The notes: a model not told the origin generated them from the sequence alone. DNA of 64,000 nt from Lentibacillus sediminis (GCF_002763455.1 NZ_NIXK01000001.1:434001-498000); one strand, 5' to 3'; shown: positions 46,225 to 54,520, counted from the first letter of the stretch. Translations and numbers: made by a program.

Positions 46225-46818
46225 ATGGCAAGAAAGAAACGAATTTGGGAACCTGACCACTTTTACCACATTGTCTGCCGGGGTAATCGCCGTGATGCGC
46301 TTTTCAACGACGATGATGATTTTAAAACCTTCCTTCATATTCTCCACCAGGTCAACCAGAAAATTCCATTTGAACTCGCTTCGTACTGCTTCATGACAAA
46401 CCACTTCCATCTGCAAATGCGCTCCAAAGAACAACCTATTTCTAAAGTAATGTCTCTGATTAATAAACGTTATGCCGATTATTACAATACAAAAAACAAA
46501 ATGACAGGCCATGTTTTTGAAAAACGGTTTTATGATAAATTTATTGGCACCAAGCATGGGATGCTGGAAATAAGCCGTTATATTCATTTGAATCCGGTAG
46601 AGGCCGGGATAGTGAGGAAAGCAGAGCACTATCGTTGGAGCAGTTACCGGTACTATCTCCACACTACCAGTGGGCCACTGTTAAATATGAATGTTGTTTT
46701 GGATTATTTTTCTGGGAATGAAGCGGAGAAGAGGGGGAAATATCGGGAGTTTGTTTCGGTGCCTGTTGTTGAGGGGGTGCCTGTCACTTCCCGAATTTTG
46801 TCGAATATTATTCCTTGA
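46225..46818 (+). CDS. REP-associated tyrosine transposase (RAYT, Y1 family)
   Basis: 197 residues. HUH/Y1 single-strand DNA transposase motifs: HFYHIVCRGNRRDALFNDDDDF near the N-terminus, CFMTNHFHLQMRSKE with the HUH histidine pair (H-F-H) near residue 73, and MSLINKRYADYYNTKNKMTGHVFEKRFYDKFI, whose tyrosines include the nucleophile, then YIHLNPVEAGIV. RAYTs nick single-stranded REP hairpins and are linked to spread of REP sequences. The last residues (EGVPVTSRILSNIIP) are encoded by a REP core at 46,776, so the gene runs into its own repeat. Confidence 0.93.
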   Translation: MARKKRIWEPDHFYHIVCRGNRRDALFNDDDDFKTFLHILHQVNQKIPFELASYCFMTNHFHLQMRSKEQPISKVMSLINKRYADYYNTKNKMTGHVFEKRFYDKFIGTKHGMLEISRYIHLNPVEAGIVRKAEHYRWSSYRYYLHTTSGPLLNMNVVLDYFSGNEAEKRGKYREFVSVPVVEGVPVTSRILSNIIP

Positions 46819-46928
46819 GGTTGCTGGGACTAACACATGGTGGTTAGTTCCAGCTTATCCTTCTTTCAAAGTGCATTATTACGCTTTTGATTTTTCTGTT
46901 CAACTACCTAATCTTATATATAAATGAA
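46776..46928 (+). repeat. REP-like repeat and hairpin, right of the transposase gene
   Basis: Core GGTGCCTGTCACTTCCCGA at 46,776-46,794, overlapping the 3' end of the transposase gene, then TTTTGTCGAATATTATT. A hairpin GCTGGGACTAAC / GTTAGTTCCAGC follows at about 46,822-46,855. The same order (core, TTGTCGAATATTATT, GTTGGGACTAA / TTAGTTCCAGC hairpin) occurs at 53,204-53,290. Confidence 0.88.
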
Positions 46929-46961
46929 AGGCATTCTTGGTCTCCTTTATGCATATACAAA

Positions 46962-46977
46962 ATGTAAACGCTTTCTA
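46962..46977 (+). promoter_or_regulatory. cre site (CcpA operator) ahead of the amino-acid oxidation operon
   Basis: ATGTAAACGCTTTCTA matches the degenerate cre consensus WTGNAANCGNWNNCWW at every position. It lies about 135 bases before the racemase-family gene, so the operon is probably under catabolite control. Confidence 0.75.
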
Positions 46978-47112
46978 TAAATCTGACAATAAGCCAAAAA
47001 GGGAGGTACTTACTGCAAATCAATTGCCGTAATTTTTATGATAAGCGATGGTTCATACACTGTTTTAAACCTTCCTATACTCAGGGCAGTTTGATTGTGA
47101 GGTTATGTCAAT

Positions 47113-47781
47113 ATGGCAAAAGCTAAAGTAGGAATACTAATGTTAGACAATCAGATTCATAGACTAAAAGGAGATATTGGCAATCCGGATACCTTTTCCT
47201 TTCCGGTCGTTTACAAAAAAGTAATGGGAGCAAGTAATTCACGGGTGGTAATGGAAGGAGATGCTGATTTAATCGAACCGTTTGTTCAAGCGGCGAAAGA
47301 ACTTGAGGAGGGAGGGGTTAAAGCAATCACAACGAGTTGCGGATTCCTGGCTTTATATCAAAAGGAAATACAGCAGGAGCTGGCGGTTCCTTTCTTTTCC
47401 TCCAGTTTATTGCAAATACCGATCGCGAGTATTGCCGCAGGGGAACCAGTCGGCATCCTTACTGCTTCCACATCCAGTTTGACGCGAGCTCATTTAAAAG
47501 GGGTCCGAGCCGAGCATCAGCGTACAATCATTGCAGGGATGGACGAAATGCCGGCATTTTCTGGTGCCATTCTTAAAGAAGAGATTACCTTAGATGAGAG
47601 GGCCGTTGCGGAAGAAATGAAACAGGTAACTGCTGAACTTGTGGCAAAAAATCCGGAACTAAAAGCAATTATTTTGGAATGTACCAATATGCCGCCATAT
47701 AAACATGCAATGAGAGAAGTGACGGACTTGCCAATTTTTGATATTACAACATTGGTGAATTATATCCATCTAAGTCTTTAG
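47113..47781 (+). CDS. Aspartate/glutamate racemase-family protein
   Basis: 222 residues. The two-cysteine scheme of the superfamily is visible: AITTSCGFLALYQKEIQQEL near residue 77 and AIILECTNMPPYKHAMRE near 190. It fits the hydantoin-racemase/Asp-Glu racemase group, cofactor-independent enzymes that invert amino-acid alpha carbons. It heads an operon with a permease and a multi-subunit dehydrogenase, so it may turn an imported amino acid into the stereoisomer that the dehydrogenase uses. The exact substrate is unknown. The ATG follows AGGTTATG, a weak site. Confidence 0.85.
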   Translation: MAKAKVGILMLDNQIHRLKGDIGNPDTFSFPVVYKKVMGASNSRVVMEGDADLIEPFVQAAKELEEGGVKAITTSCGFLALYQKEIQQELAVPFFSSSLLQIPIASIAAGEPVGILTASTSSLTRAHLKGVRAEHQRTIIAGMDEMPAFSGAILKEEITLDERAVAEEMKQVTAELVAKNPELKAIILECTNMPPYKHAMREVTDLPIFDITTLVNYIHLSL

Positions 47782-47831
47782 AAAGTACATCGTGCAGGGA
47801 GTGTCTTTAAAAACAAAGGGGGAAGCTCACG

Positions 47832-49184
47832 ATGCTTGAAATCATCATTCCGCTTTTATTGTTATTTATTATTGCTTTGGTAAAACAGATACCGAAGATC
47901 GGCGGGGATATCAGGATAGCCCTGCTTGTTGCTGCTGTTTCTTCCGCGGTTATTTCCGGGCTTGGACCGGGTGAAACTTTACTGGCATTTATAGACGGCA
48001 TTGACCGCCTGTCCTGGGTGATTATGCTGTCTGTTTTTGGTGCAATATATGCTGAGTCCCAAGTAAAGCTGGGGGCGATCGATACGACAATCAACAGTCT
48101 CCGATCTATATTTGGAAACTCGCCAAAGGGGTTAATTGCGGCAATCTTTATTACGTTATTTATTGCCGGGTCCTTTTTGGGGGATGCCATTGCAGCTGCA
48201 ACCGTTATCGGATTTTTAGTGATTAACTCGCTAAATGAGTTGAAATTAAAACCGGAGCAAATAGGGATGATCATTTTAGTTGGGGCATCGGTAGGATCCA
48301 TCATGCCGCCGATCACCCAGGGAGTCTTCCTTTCCGCTTCCTTAGTGGATGTTGATCCAAGTCCAGCGATTAATATGGCCTATGGAACCGTTGGATTTGT
48401 TGGATTAATAGCCATTTTGGAATCGTTCCGGTTTGTCCGCGGGAAGAAGATGCCGGAACATTTAAAGACGACAAAATCGATTGTTGAGATATTAAGAGAA
48501 AGGTGGGCCACGTTAGTCCCGCTTGCCGTTTTGGTTGCTATCGTGATCGCAAATACGCTCTTTCAGTATAATATATTCTCAGAATGGATTGTCTTTTCCG
48601 CTATATTGAATCCATTGATGGAAATCCCGATTATACAAGGGGTCACTTTCCAGGTGGTAAGTGCGATAATCATTGCGATTATCGTCAGTTTTTTCTTCCC
48701 GGTTGTGCGAAAGCAAGCAAAGGGTGTTTTTAAAGGCGGTTTGTCAAAAGTAAATCAAACGGTACAAATTCAGATCTGTGCCGGTATTATGGTAGGGGTT
48801 TTTTACGCATCCGGTCTCATCGATAAAGTAGCGATGATGACGGAAGGACTGTCTGCTTCTATGGTAAAAATAGGCAGCGCCTTATCTATTGTTGTTGTGG
48901 GGATGCTGACAGGATCTCAGACAACTGCACAAACGGTTAACGTAACCTTTCTGGCACCAATCTTGGAAAATATGAATGTCGATCCGAATTTAATTGCACT
49001 TGGTGCATCTCATATTGCTGCAGCCGGGCAAAACATGCCACCGGTTGGATTGACTGCATTCGTTGTTTGCGGGTTAATCGGTGGGATTCTAAGCAAAAAA
49101 GTGGATCCGCTAAAAGTTATGTTTCTAGCCTTGCCGAATTCCCTGCTCTTTTTGGCTATTGGGTTGATTGCATGGTTTATTTGA
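47832..49184 (+). CDS. TRAP-type large permease (DctM-like), stand-alone
   Basis: 450 residues, about twelve hydrophobic segments, of the DctM/ion-transporter superfamily. Family features include the re-entrant loops VGASVGSIMPPITQGVFLSASLV near residue 155 and GASHIAAAGQNMPPVGLTAFVVCGLIGG near 395, each with a proline-rich kink. It would import a small carboxylate or amino acid with Na+ or H+. The usual partners (DctQ membrane subunit and DctP binding protein) are absent from the window, so it may work alone or with distant partners. The ATG follows AAAGGGGGAAG. Confidence 0.85.
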   Translation: MLEIIIPLLLLFIIALVKQIPKIGGDIRIALLVAAVSSAVISGLGPGETLLAFIDGIDRLSWVIMLSVFGAIYAESQVKLGAIDTTINSLRSIFGNSPKGLIAAIFITLFIAGSFLGDAIAAATVIGFLVINSLNELKLKPEQIGMIILVGASVGSIMPPITQGVFLSASLVDVDPSPAINMAYGTVGFVGLIAILESFRFVRGKKMPEHLKTTKSIVEILRERWATLVPLAVLVAIVIANTLFQYNIFSEWIVFSAILNPLMEIPIIQGVTFQVVSAIIIAIIVSFFFPVVRKQAKGVFKGGLSKVNQTVQIQICAGIMVGVFYASGLIDKVAMMTEGLSASMVKIGSALSIVVVGMLTGSQTTAQTVNVTFLAPILENMNVDPNLIALGASHIAAAGQNMPPVGLTAFVVCGLIGGILSKKVDPLKVMFLALPNSLLFLAIGLIAWFI

Positions 49185-49239
49185 TGGCGGGCATAACTCC
49201 GGCGGAAATTGATACTATTCCATTTTAAGGAGGCGCTAC

Positions 49240-50397
49240 GTGAATGATAAGGTAATTGTTGTAGGTGCAGGTCTTATTGGAACTTCTACAGCCTATTATT
49301 TGGCTAAATCAGGGGCTCACGTCACGCTGATTGATGCGAAAGATATAGCATCAGGTACATCAGGAGCTTGTGACCGCGCCATTATGATCCAATCGAAAAA
49401 GCCTGGACCGACATTAGATCTTGCCATTAAAAGTGCTGAGATTTATCAGGATCTTGAGAAGGAACTGGAAGTACACCTTGAATATAGAAAAAGCGGCGGA
49501 ATGATCATTATTGAAACGGCGGAAGAAATGAAGGCAATGGAGGGAATGGTAGAGCGTCAGCAAAAGGCCGGAATAGATGTGAAGCTCATTTCCGGTGAGG
49601 AAGCAAGGGTTCGTGAACCGGCACTATCAAAAAATATAATAGGTTCCACATGGTGGGAGAATGATGCAGAAGTTAATCCGTTAAAGGTCTCCTTTGCCTT
49701 TGCGAATGCTGCTCGAAGACTCGGGGCCAAGGTCAGACTCGGAGCCCCGGTGACACGTCTTTTGACAGAAAATAATCGGGTGACTGGAGTGGAAGTTCGA
49801 GGAGAAATGTTATATGCCGATGCAGTTGTCGTGGCGATGGGTGTATGGACACCAATGCTGCTAAAGCCATTGGGAGTGGATGTACCCATTATCCCACGTC
49901 TTGGGCAAATCCTTGTTTCCGAAAGACTTCCGCCGTTTCTTCATACCGGCATACTTAGTGCAGCTTATATTGCAAGCAAATTAAACGGAGATCCTGATGA
50001 TGAAACAGCTGACCCTTATGGAGTTGGCTTAGCGATCGGACAAACTCATAGTGGCTCGCTACTAATCGGTGGTTCCAGACAATTTGTCGGATACAACAAC
50101 ACAGAAACAAATCCTGAGGTTACGCGAAAAATAGGAGAAACAGCAGTCCGGACTTTTCCCCAATTGGCAAATGTTCGGATTATCAGGGCGTTTACCGGTC
50201 TCCGCCCCTATACACCGGATGGTATGCCGATATTGGGCCCAGTTGATGGTATGGACGGAATTTATATTGCGGCAGGGCATGAAGGGGATGGCGTGGCGCT
50301 TGCTCCTATTTCAGGAGAATTGATGGCACAGGCTGTATTGGGGGAAGAGCCTGAAATAGATATCCAGGCATTTTCCATGAGCCGCTTTAAGCGCTGA
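49240..50397 (+). CDS. FAD-dependent amino-acid oxidoreductase subunit (DAO family, HcnC/SoxB-like)
   Basis: 385 residues. The FAD-binding motif is VIVVGAGLIGTSTAYYLAKSGAHVTLID at the N-terminus. The C-terminal AFTGLRPYTPDGMPILGPVDGMDGIYIAAGHEGDGVALAPISGELMA is the DAO-family FAD lid, with GHEGDG in its usual place. It would be the catalytic subunit that oxidises an amino acid or imino acid. The start is GTG at 49,240 behind AAGGAGG. The three following genes complete a heteromeric dehydrogenase of the kind known as D-hydroxyproline dehydrogenase, opine oxidase and hydrogen cyanide synthase. A REP core directly follows the stop. Confidence 0.92.
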   Translation: MNDKVIVVGAGLIGTSTAYYLAKSGAHVTLIDAKDIASGTSGACDRAIMIQSKKPGPTLDLAIKSAEIYQDLEKELEVHLEYRKSGGMIIIETAEEMKAMEGMVERQQKAGIDVKLISGEEARVREPALSKNIIGSTWWENDAEVNPLKVSFAFANAARRLGAKVRLGAPVTRLLTENNRVTGVEVRGEMLYADAVVVAMGVWTPMLLKPLGVDVPIIPRLGQILVSERLPPFLHTGILSAAYIASKLNGDPDDETADPYGVGLAIGQTHSGSLLIGGSRQFVGYNNTETNPEVTRKIGETAVRTFPQLANVRIIRAFTGLRPYTPDGMPILGPVDGMDGIYIAAGHEGDGVALAPISGELMAQAVLGEEPEIDIQAFSMSRFKR

Positions 50398-50410
50398 AAA
50401 TCGACAAAAT

Positions 50411-50429
50411 TCGGGAAGTGACAGGCACC
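50411..50429 (-). repeat. REP-like core at the junction of two operon genes
   Basis: TCGGGAAGTGACAGGCACC, exact reverse complement of the common core, preceded by TCGACAAAAT. It begins 13 bases after one stop and supplies the first codons (GTG ACA GGC ACC) of the next reading frame. Confidence 0.9.
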
Positions 50430-50762
50430 CCCAAGGGAGTGGTAAAAATCTACAGATTGGATCGGTCAGAAAAGGAACCAAAACAAATCGAGTTTTATTT
50501 TAACCATGAGAAATTAATAGGCTATGAAGGGGAACCTATCGCGGCTTCTCTGCTCGCTAATGGGATCAAAACAATAAGGACTTGTGATATTACTGGCGAA
50601 AATCGCGGGATACTATGTGGAATTGGCTATTGCTATGAATGCCGCGCTGAAGTGGACGGTGTTCCCAATGTCCGCACGTGCCTGACACCAAACAGCCAGG
50701 GAGCAGAGGTATTTTCCCGCAGCACTTTTTTGAATAACGGAGAAACAGAAGATGAAAGTTGA
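50418..50762 (+). CDS. [2Fe-2S] ferredoxin-like dehydrogenase subunit (HcnA-like)
   Basis: 114 residues. A plant-type [2Fe-2S] site is seen as CDITGENRGILCGIGYCYECRAEV near residue 55-80, with a further Cys in NVRTCLT. Such subunits (HcnA, or the N-terminal domain of sarcosine oxidase alpha) relay electrons within the dehydrogenase. The start is GTG 50,418, inside a REP-like core, or GTG 50,439; neither has an ideal ribosome site, although GGGA precedes the first and AAGGGA the second at short distance. The REP insertion may have displaced the original start. Confidence 0.88.
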   Translation: MTGTPKGVVKIYRLDRSEKEPKQIEFYFNHEKLIGYEGEPIAASLLANGIKTIRTCDITGENRGILCGIGYCYECRAEVDGVPNVRTCLTPNSQGAEVFSRSTFLNNGETEDES

Positions 50763-51963
50763 TGCTGTCATTATTGGAGCAGGACCTGCTGGGTTAACCG
50801 CTGCCATAGAAATGATTGAGAACGGTTTATCCGTAGCGGTTATTGATGAGTACTATCACCCGGGTGGAAGATTACTGGGGCAGCATTATGAAGATCCCAA
50901 GGCCCCGCCTGATGAGCGAATTTGGAACGGAAGGAAATTGGCAGACCAATTAGCGGAAAAAGCCCGTTCGCTTGGAGTGTATATTTTTACCGGGGTGACA
51001 GCGTGGTCTGTAAGCGGGAAATGGGCGGTAGCTTTAACCGGCGGTGAAGTAAATACGGTTGATTCAAAGGTATTATTATTAGCGACCGGGTCCGTAGAAA
51101 AAGCGCTGCCGATCCCCGGTTGGACATTACCGGGCGCCATAAGCATAGGAGCTGCCCAGACATTTACCAATTTACATCATGTTGCTGTTGGAAAGAGGAT
51201 GATGATTGCGGGGGTCGATGCCCTTTCCCTTTCCGTCATGATCGAGATGAAGAATGCCGGCATCAATGTAGTTGGCATGGCCTTGCCGCCTTTATCCCCT
51301 GTCACAGGCGGTGGTTATTCGCCTGCAGACACTGTCGCAAGCCTTACAGATGTTGCCGGTCTTGCACCGAATTCTTTTGTTCGTACATTTGGAAAAATTG
51401 CCTTGGCGCGTTTTCCCCGTTTGATCGCCCGTGCAATGCGGTTTAATTTTTTAAAAATGAATGGGGTGCCAATTCATTTACGTAAATCTATCGTGAAGAT
51501 CGAGGGAGAGCAACAAGTTGAAGCGGTTATGCTTCAGTCCGTGTCTGTGGATGGAAAGCCGGTCGGGGAGATGGAGCGAGTGGAAGTGGATGCCATATGT
51601 TTGGCCGCTGGTTTATACCCATTGGTTGATCTTGCTGAGACAGTAGGCTGCCCGCTTATTGATATTCCCGAACTGGGAGGGACGGTCCCTTTACATGGTC
51701 CTGATATGTCAACACAAGTAAATGGATTATTTGTAGCAGGCAATATAACCGGAATTGAAGGAGCAAAAGTCGCCATCGCACAGGGGCAGCTTGCTGCGAT
51801 ATCCATTTTGAATTCATTAGGGAAGTCAGGTTCCATGACTGTTAATGAAGCAATAAAGAAAGTGGAGAATGCGCGGGAAAAAGCTCCGATTCACTTTTTA
51901 CCTGAAATTGGTGAGGGCAGAGAGAAAATGAATGCAATATGGGAGAAAGAAGGTATTCTATGA
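50752..51963 (+). CDS. NAD(P)/FAD-dependent dehydrogenase subunit (HcnB-like)
   Basis: 403 residues. The first dinucleotide fold is DAVIIGAGPAGLTAAIEMIENGLSVAVID, a second ATGSVEKALPIPGWTLPG segment is typical of HcnB-like proteins, and NGLFVAGNITGIEGAKVAIAQGQLAAI near residue 325 is the FAD-binding end motif. It would pass electrons from the catalytic subunit to the iron-sulfur subunits and an acceptor. The ATG lies 11 bases inside the previous gene, and its stop overlaps the next ATG (ATGA), so the four subunits are tightly coupled. Confidence 0.92.
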   Translation: MKVDAVIIGAGPAGLTAAIEMIENGLSVAVIDEYYHPGGRLLGQHYEDPKAPPDERIWNGRKLADQLAEKARSLGVYIFTGVTAWSVSGKWAVALTGGEVNTVDSKVLLLATGSVEKALPIPGWTLPGAISIGAAQTFTNLHHVAVGKRMMIAGVDALSLSVMIEMKNAGINVVGMALPPLSPVTGGGYSPADTVASLTDVAGLAPNSFVRTFGKIALARFPRLIARAMRFNFLKMNGVPIHLRKSIVKIEGEQQVEAVMLQSVSVDGKPVGEMERVEVDAICLAAGLYPLVDLAETVGCPLIDIPELGGTVPLHGPDMSTQVNGLFVAGNITGIEGAKVAIAQGQLAAISILNSLGKSGSMTVNEAIKKVENAREKAPIHFLPEIGEGREKMNAIWEKEGIL

Positions 51964-52214
51964 ATGACATGATTATTTGCAGGTGTGAAGGTGTTTTTCT
52001 ATCGGAGATTTTGGGAGCTATAGAAGATGGTGCTGACAGTGTTCCCGGGGTTAAAAAAAGGGTAAGGGTCGGTATGGGATATTGTCAGGGGCGGGTTTGC
52101 CAGCCGATCGTTCGTGATATTCTGGGAGGGAGAGTTGGGACGGGTAAAAACCCTGTTCTTCAGCGTGCGCAGCCTCCAGTGCGTCCTGTTCGTTTGGGGG
52201 AGATTGTTCGGTAG
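51960..52214 (+). CDS. BFD-like [2Fe-2S] subunit of the dehydrogenase
   Basis: 84 residues from ATG 51,960, which overlaps the preceding stop and follows GAAAGAAGG. The BFD-like domain shows IICRCEGVFLSEILGAIEDGADSV and VGMGYCQGRVCQPIVRDIL, giving the Cys-x-Cys ... Cys-x4-Cys ligand set. In related enzymes this domain is either fused to the HcnB-like subunit or, as here, encoded separately. The tail (QRAQPPVRPVRLGEIVR) is the normal C-terminal motif. A tandem REP-like pair begins at its stop codon. Confidence 0.9.
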   Translation: MNDMIICRCEGVFLSEILGAIEDGADSVPGVKKRVRVGMGYCQGRVCQPIVRDILGGRVGTGKNPVLQRAQPPVRPVRLGEIVR

Positions 52215-52274
52215 GGGGGTGGTGCCTGTCACTTCCCGATTTTAGGGGGGTGGTGCCTGTCACTTCCCGATTTT
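52213..52274 (+). repeat. Tandem REP-like pair
   Basis: Two direct copies of a 31-base unit (52,213-52,243 and 52,244-52,274), each holding the core GGTGCCTGTCACTTCCCGA (52,221-52,239 and 52,252-52,270). The first begins at the stop codon of the preceding gene. The second continues into TTTGTCGAAAG. Confidence 0.92.
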
Positions 52275-52336
52275 TGTCGAAAGTTACTGTAATAAAATCA
52301 TTACAGCGATCTTATAATTGATTGGAGGTGTTTCTA

Positions 52337-53200
52337 TTGGCGAGAAAAAATCTTCTCATCATGGGCGGAGATCAGAGGTACTTGGAAGTGGCTCATCAAT
52401 TGGCTTCAAAAGGAATTCATATTTTTTTAGATGGATATGATCAATTGACTTTTTCCCATTCCAATATTAGTAACGGCGTCCCCGGTAAAGATGATCTTAA
52501 CAAAATGGATGCGATTTTACTTCCTTTGAACGGGACAGATACAGCGGGCGGGGTCGAAGCTGTGTATTCGGAGCGTTCGGTAGAATTAACCTACGAGCTG
52601 CTAGAGCAGACACCAGCACACTGCACCGTGTTTACCGGTGTAGCCAATGATTATTTGGATCGTATGGCGGAACAACCGAATAAAGAACTTATACAATTAA
52701 CCGCCCGTGATGACGTCGCTATTTTGAATTCTATTCCTACAGCTGAGGCGACGCTAAACCTTGCCATTCAGGAGACAGATTATACGATACACGGGGCAAA
52801 TATCCTGGTACTGGGTTTTGGCAGAGTGGGTATAACGGTATCAAGGCTGTTTGCTGCTATAGGTGCTCATGTCAGTGTGGCAGCCAGAAAAGATGCCGAT
52901 TTTGCACGAATAACTGAGATGGGAATGCAGCCACTTGCTATTGATCGTTTAGTTGATTATATGGATGGGATGGGTATTTGTATTAACACCATCCCGCATC
53001 CGGTATTGGATCAAGCGATTCTTTCAAAAGCCGATACATCCATGCTTATCATTGACATTGCCAGCAAACCTGGGGGCACGGATTTTAAATACGCCAACGA
53101 AAAAGGGATGAAAGCAATCCATGCGCTTGGCCTTCCTGGGAAGACAGCTCCGAAAACTGCGGGTAGGATTATTGGTGATGTTTTGTATGGGCTGTTGTAG
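52337..53200 (+). CDS. dpaA: Dipicolinate synthase subunit A
   Basis: About 287 residues. DpaA (SpoVFA), with DpaB, makes dipicolinic acid in the mother cell during sporulation. The N-terminal domain begins NLLIMGGDQRYLEVAHQLASKG; the central Rossmann fold is ANILVLGFGRVGITVSRLFAAIGAHVSVAARK near residue 155; and the C-terminus has IDIASKPGGTDFKYANEKG and HALGLPGKTAPKTAGRIIGD, all typical. The start is TTG 52,337 behind GGAGGTG; an in-frame TTG at 52,322 lies upstream of that site. No dpaB follows, although the two are normally adjacent in Bacillaceae. No sigK-type promoter could be seen with confidence. Confidence 0.93.
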   Translation: MARKNLLIMGGDQRYLEVAHQLASKGIHIFLDGYDQLTFSHSNISNGVPGKDDLNKMDAILLPLNGTDTAGGVEAVYSERSVELTYELLEQTPAHCTVFTGVANDYLDRMAEQPNKELIQLTARDDVAILNSIPTAEATLNLAIQETDYTIHGANILVLGFGRVGITVSRLFAAIGAHVSVAARKDADFARITEMGMQPLAIDRLVDYMDGMGICINTIPHPVLDQAILSKADTSMLIIDIASKPGGTDFKYANEKGMKAIHALGLPGKTAPKTAGRIIGDVLYGLL

Positions 53201-53203
53201 TAG

Positions 53204-53345
53204 GGTGCCTGTCACTTCCCGGTTTTTGTCGAATATTATTGCTAGAGGTTGTTGGGACTAATGAAAGCATAGGCTGATTAGTTCCAGCATCCTTTTTTAA
53301 GATGAAATAACTCAAATTTCCTTTTTAACCCTCAAATACCTAGTG
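53204..53345 (+). repeat. REP-like repeat with hairpin behind dpaA
   Basis: Core GGTGCCTGTCACTTCCCGG (53,204-53,222; last base changed) three bases after the dpaA stop, then TTTTTGTCGAATATTATTGC and a GTTGGGACTAAT / ATTAGTTCCAGC hairpin. Its far part (CTCAAATTTCCTTTTTAACC) matches the left flank of the transposase gene near 45,990. Confidence 0.88.
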
Positions 53346-53396
53346 GATTCACCATTACTCTCGAGTGATTGTTCTGATTTAGTTAAATAAAGATTT

Positions 53397-53447
53397 GGAC
53401 GTCCCGGATGGTTGAGGTCATTTCACCGAAGGCGTCCTTTTACTTTT
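53397..53447 (+). terminator. Possible terminator
   Basis: GGACG...CGTCC with an inner GGT/ACC pairing (53,397-53,441) followed by TTTTACTTTTCCC. Weak, with a long loop. Confidence 0.4.
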
Positions 53448-53593
53448 CCCAATTTTATACCTCGGAACATTATATTGGTTAACTTTCAGCCAGGCATTAA
53501 CATCAACGAGACTTTTTGACTTAGCTAAAACAACATATGATAAAATCAATATATAGCAATCCACACCAACTCAGGCGAAAGAAGGAACCAAAA

Positions 53594-54499
53594 TTGAAGA
53601 CACCCATAATCATCGACACAGATCCCGGCATCGACGATATCGTAGCAATCACCGCCGCGTTATTTTCCAAAGAACTAGACGTCAAGTTAATAACAACAAT
53701 CGGCGGAAACGTGGGAATTGAAAATACAACAAGGAATGCACTCGATTTGCTGACCTTTTTAGGAAAAGACATACCGGTTGCCAAAGGTGCTGGGGAACCG
53801 CTGGTAAGTAAGCCTCGGACGGCAACCCATGTCCACGGAACTACTGGAGTGGGGGAATATCGGTTTGAGGCACAAGCAAACGCTGCTCTGTTGTCTGAGG
53901 AGAACGCCATTGTTGCGATGAAAAATCACATTGTCGAATCCCCTGAGCCTGTAACGCTTGTTCCGATTGGGCCGCTTACGAACATTGCGCTTCTTTTCAA
54001 GACATTTCCGGAAACGCTGGACAACATAGAAGAAATTGTCTTGATGGGCGGTGCTGCAGCGGGTGGAAACGCAACACCGGTCGCAGAGTTTAACATATTC
54101 GCTGACCCACATGCAGCAAGAATTGTTTTTGACACCGCTATTCCTATTGTCATGTGCGGCCTGGACGTGACGCGTTTAACAAGTATTACATATGAGGATG
54201 TCGAAAAACTAAAAGGAATGGGGCAAGCGGGAGAAATGGTTTACGACATGCTTGATTACTATAAGCATACCTACTCTGATGGGAAAGTCACCATCCATGA
54301 TTTGTGCACGATCTTTTATGTAACGCGCCCGGACCTTTTTACCGTTGAACGGGCAAACATAAAGGTGGTAACGGAAGGAGAAGCAGCAGGCTGCACGATC
54401 ACGAATTTTACAGATGACGGGAATGTTTCCGTTTGTGTAGGGGCGGATGTAGCGGAATTTAGGAAGGAATTTATTTCGGTGTTTGAAGGTATTTTTTAA
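53594..54499 (+). CDS. Nucleoside hydrolase (IunH/Rih family), first
   Basis: 301 residues. It splits the N-glycosidic bond of a ribonucleoside. The calcium site is IIIDTDPGIDDIVAITAALFS at the N-terminus, followed by GNVGIENTTRNALDLL, VPIGPLTNIALLF and VLMGGAAAGGNATPVAEFNIFADPHAA; a C-terminal DGKVTIHDLCTIFY supplies the last Asp/His. I choose TTG 53,594 behind AAGAAGGAA; an ATG at 53,537 is in frame but has a poor site and adds a charged leader without family support. It is paired with a second hydrolase and a ribokinase. Confidence 0.94.
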   Translation: MKTPIIIDTDPGIDDIVAITAALFSKELDVKLITTIGGNVGIENTTRNALDLLTFLGKDIPVAKGAGEPLVSKPRTATHVHGTTGVGEYRFEAQANAALLSEENAIVAMKNHIVESPEPVTLVPIGPLTNIALLFKTFPETLDNIEEIVLMGGAAAGGNATPVAEFNIFADPHAARIVFDTAIPIVMCGLDVTRLTSITYEDVEKLKGMGQAGEMVYDMLDYYKHTYSDGKVTIHDLCTIFYVTRPDLFTVERANIKVVTEGEAAGCTITNFTDDGNVSVCVGADVAEFRKEFISVFEGIF

Positions 54500-54520
54500 G
54501 TGAGGGATGGAGGGAGATTT

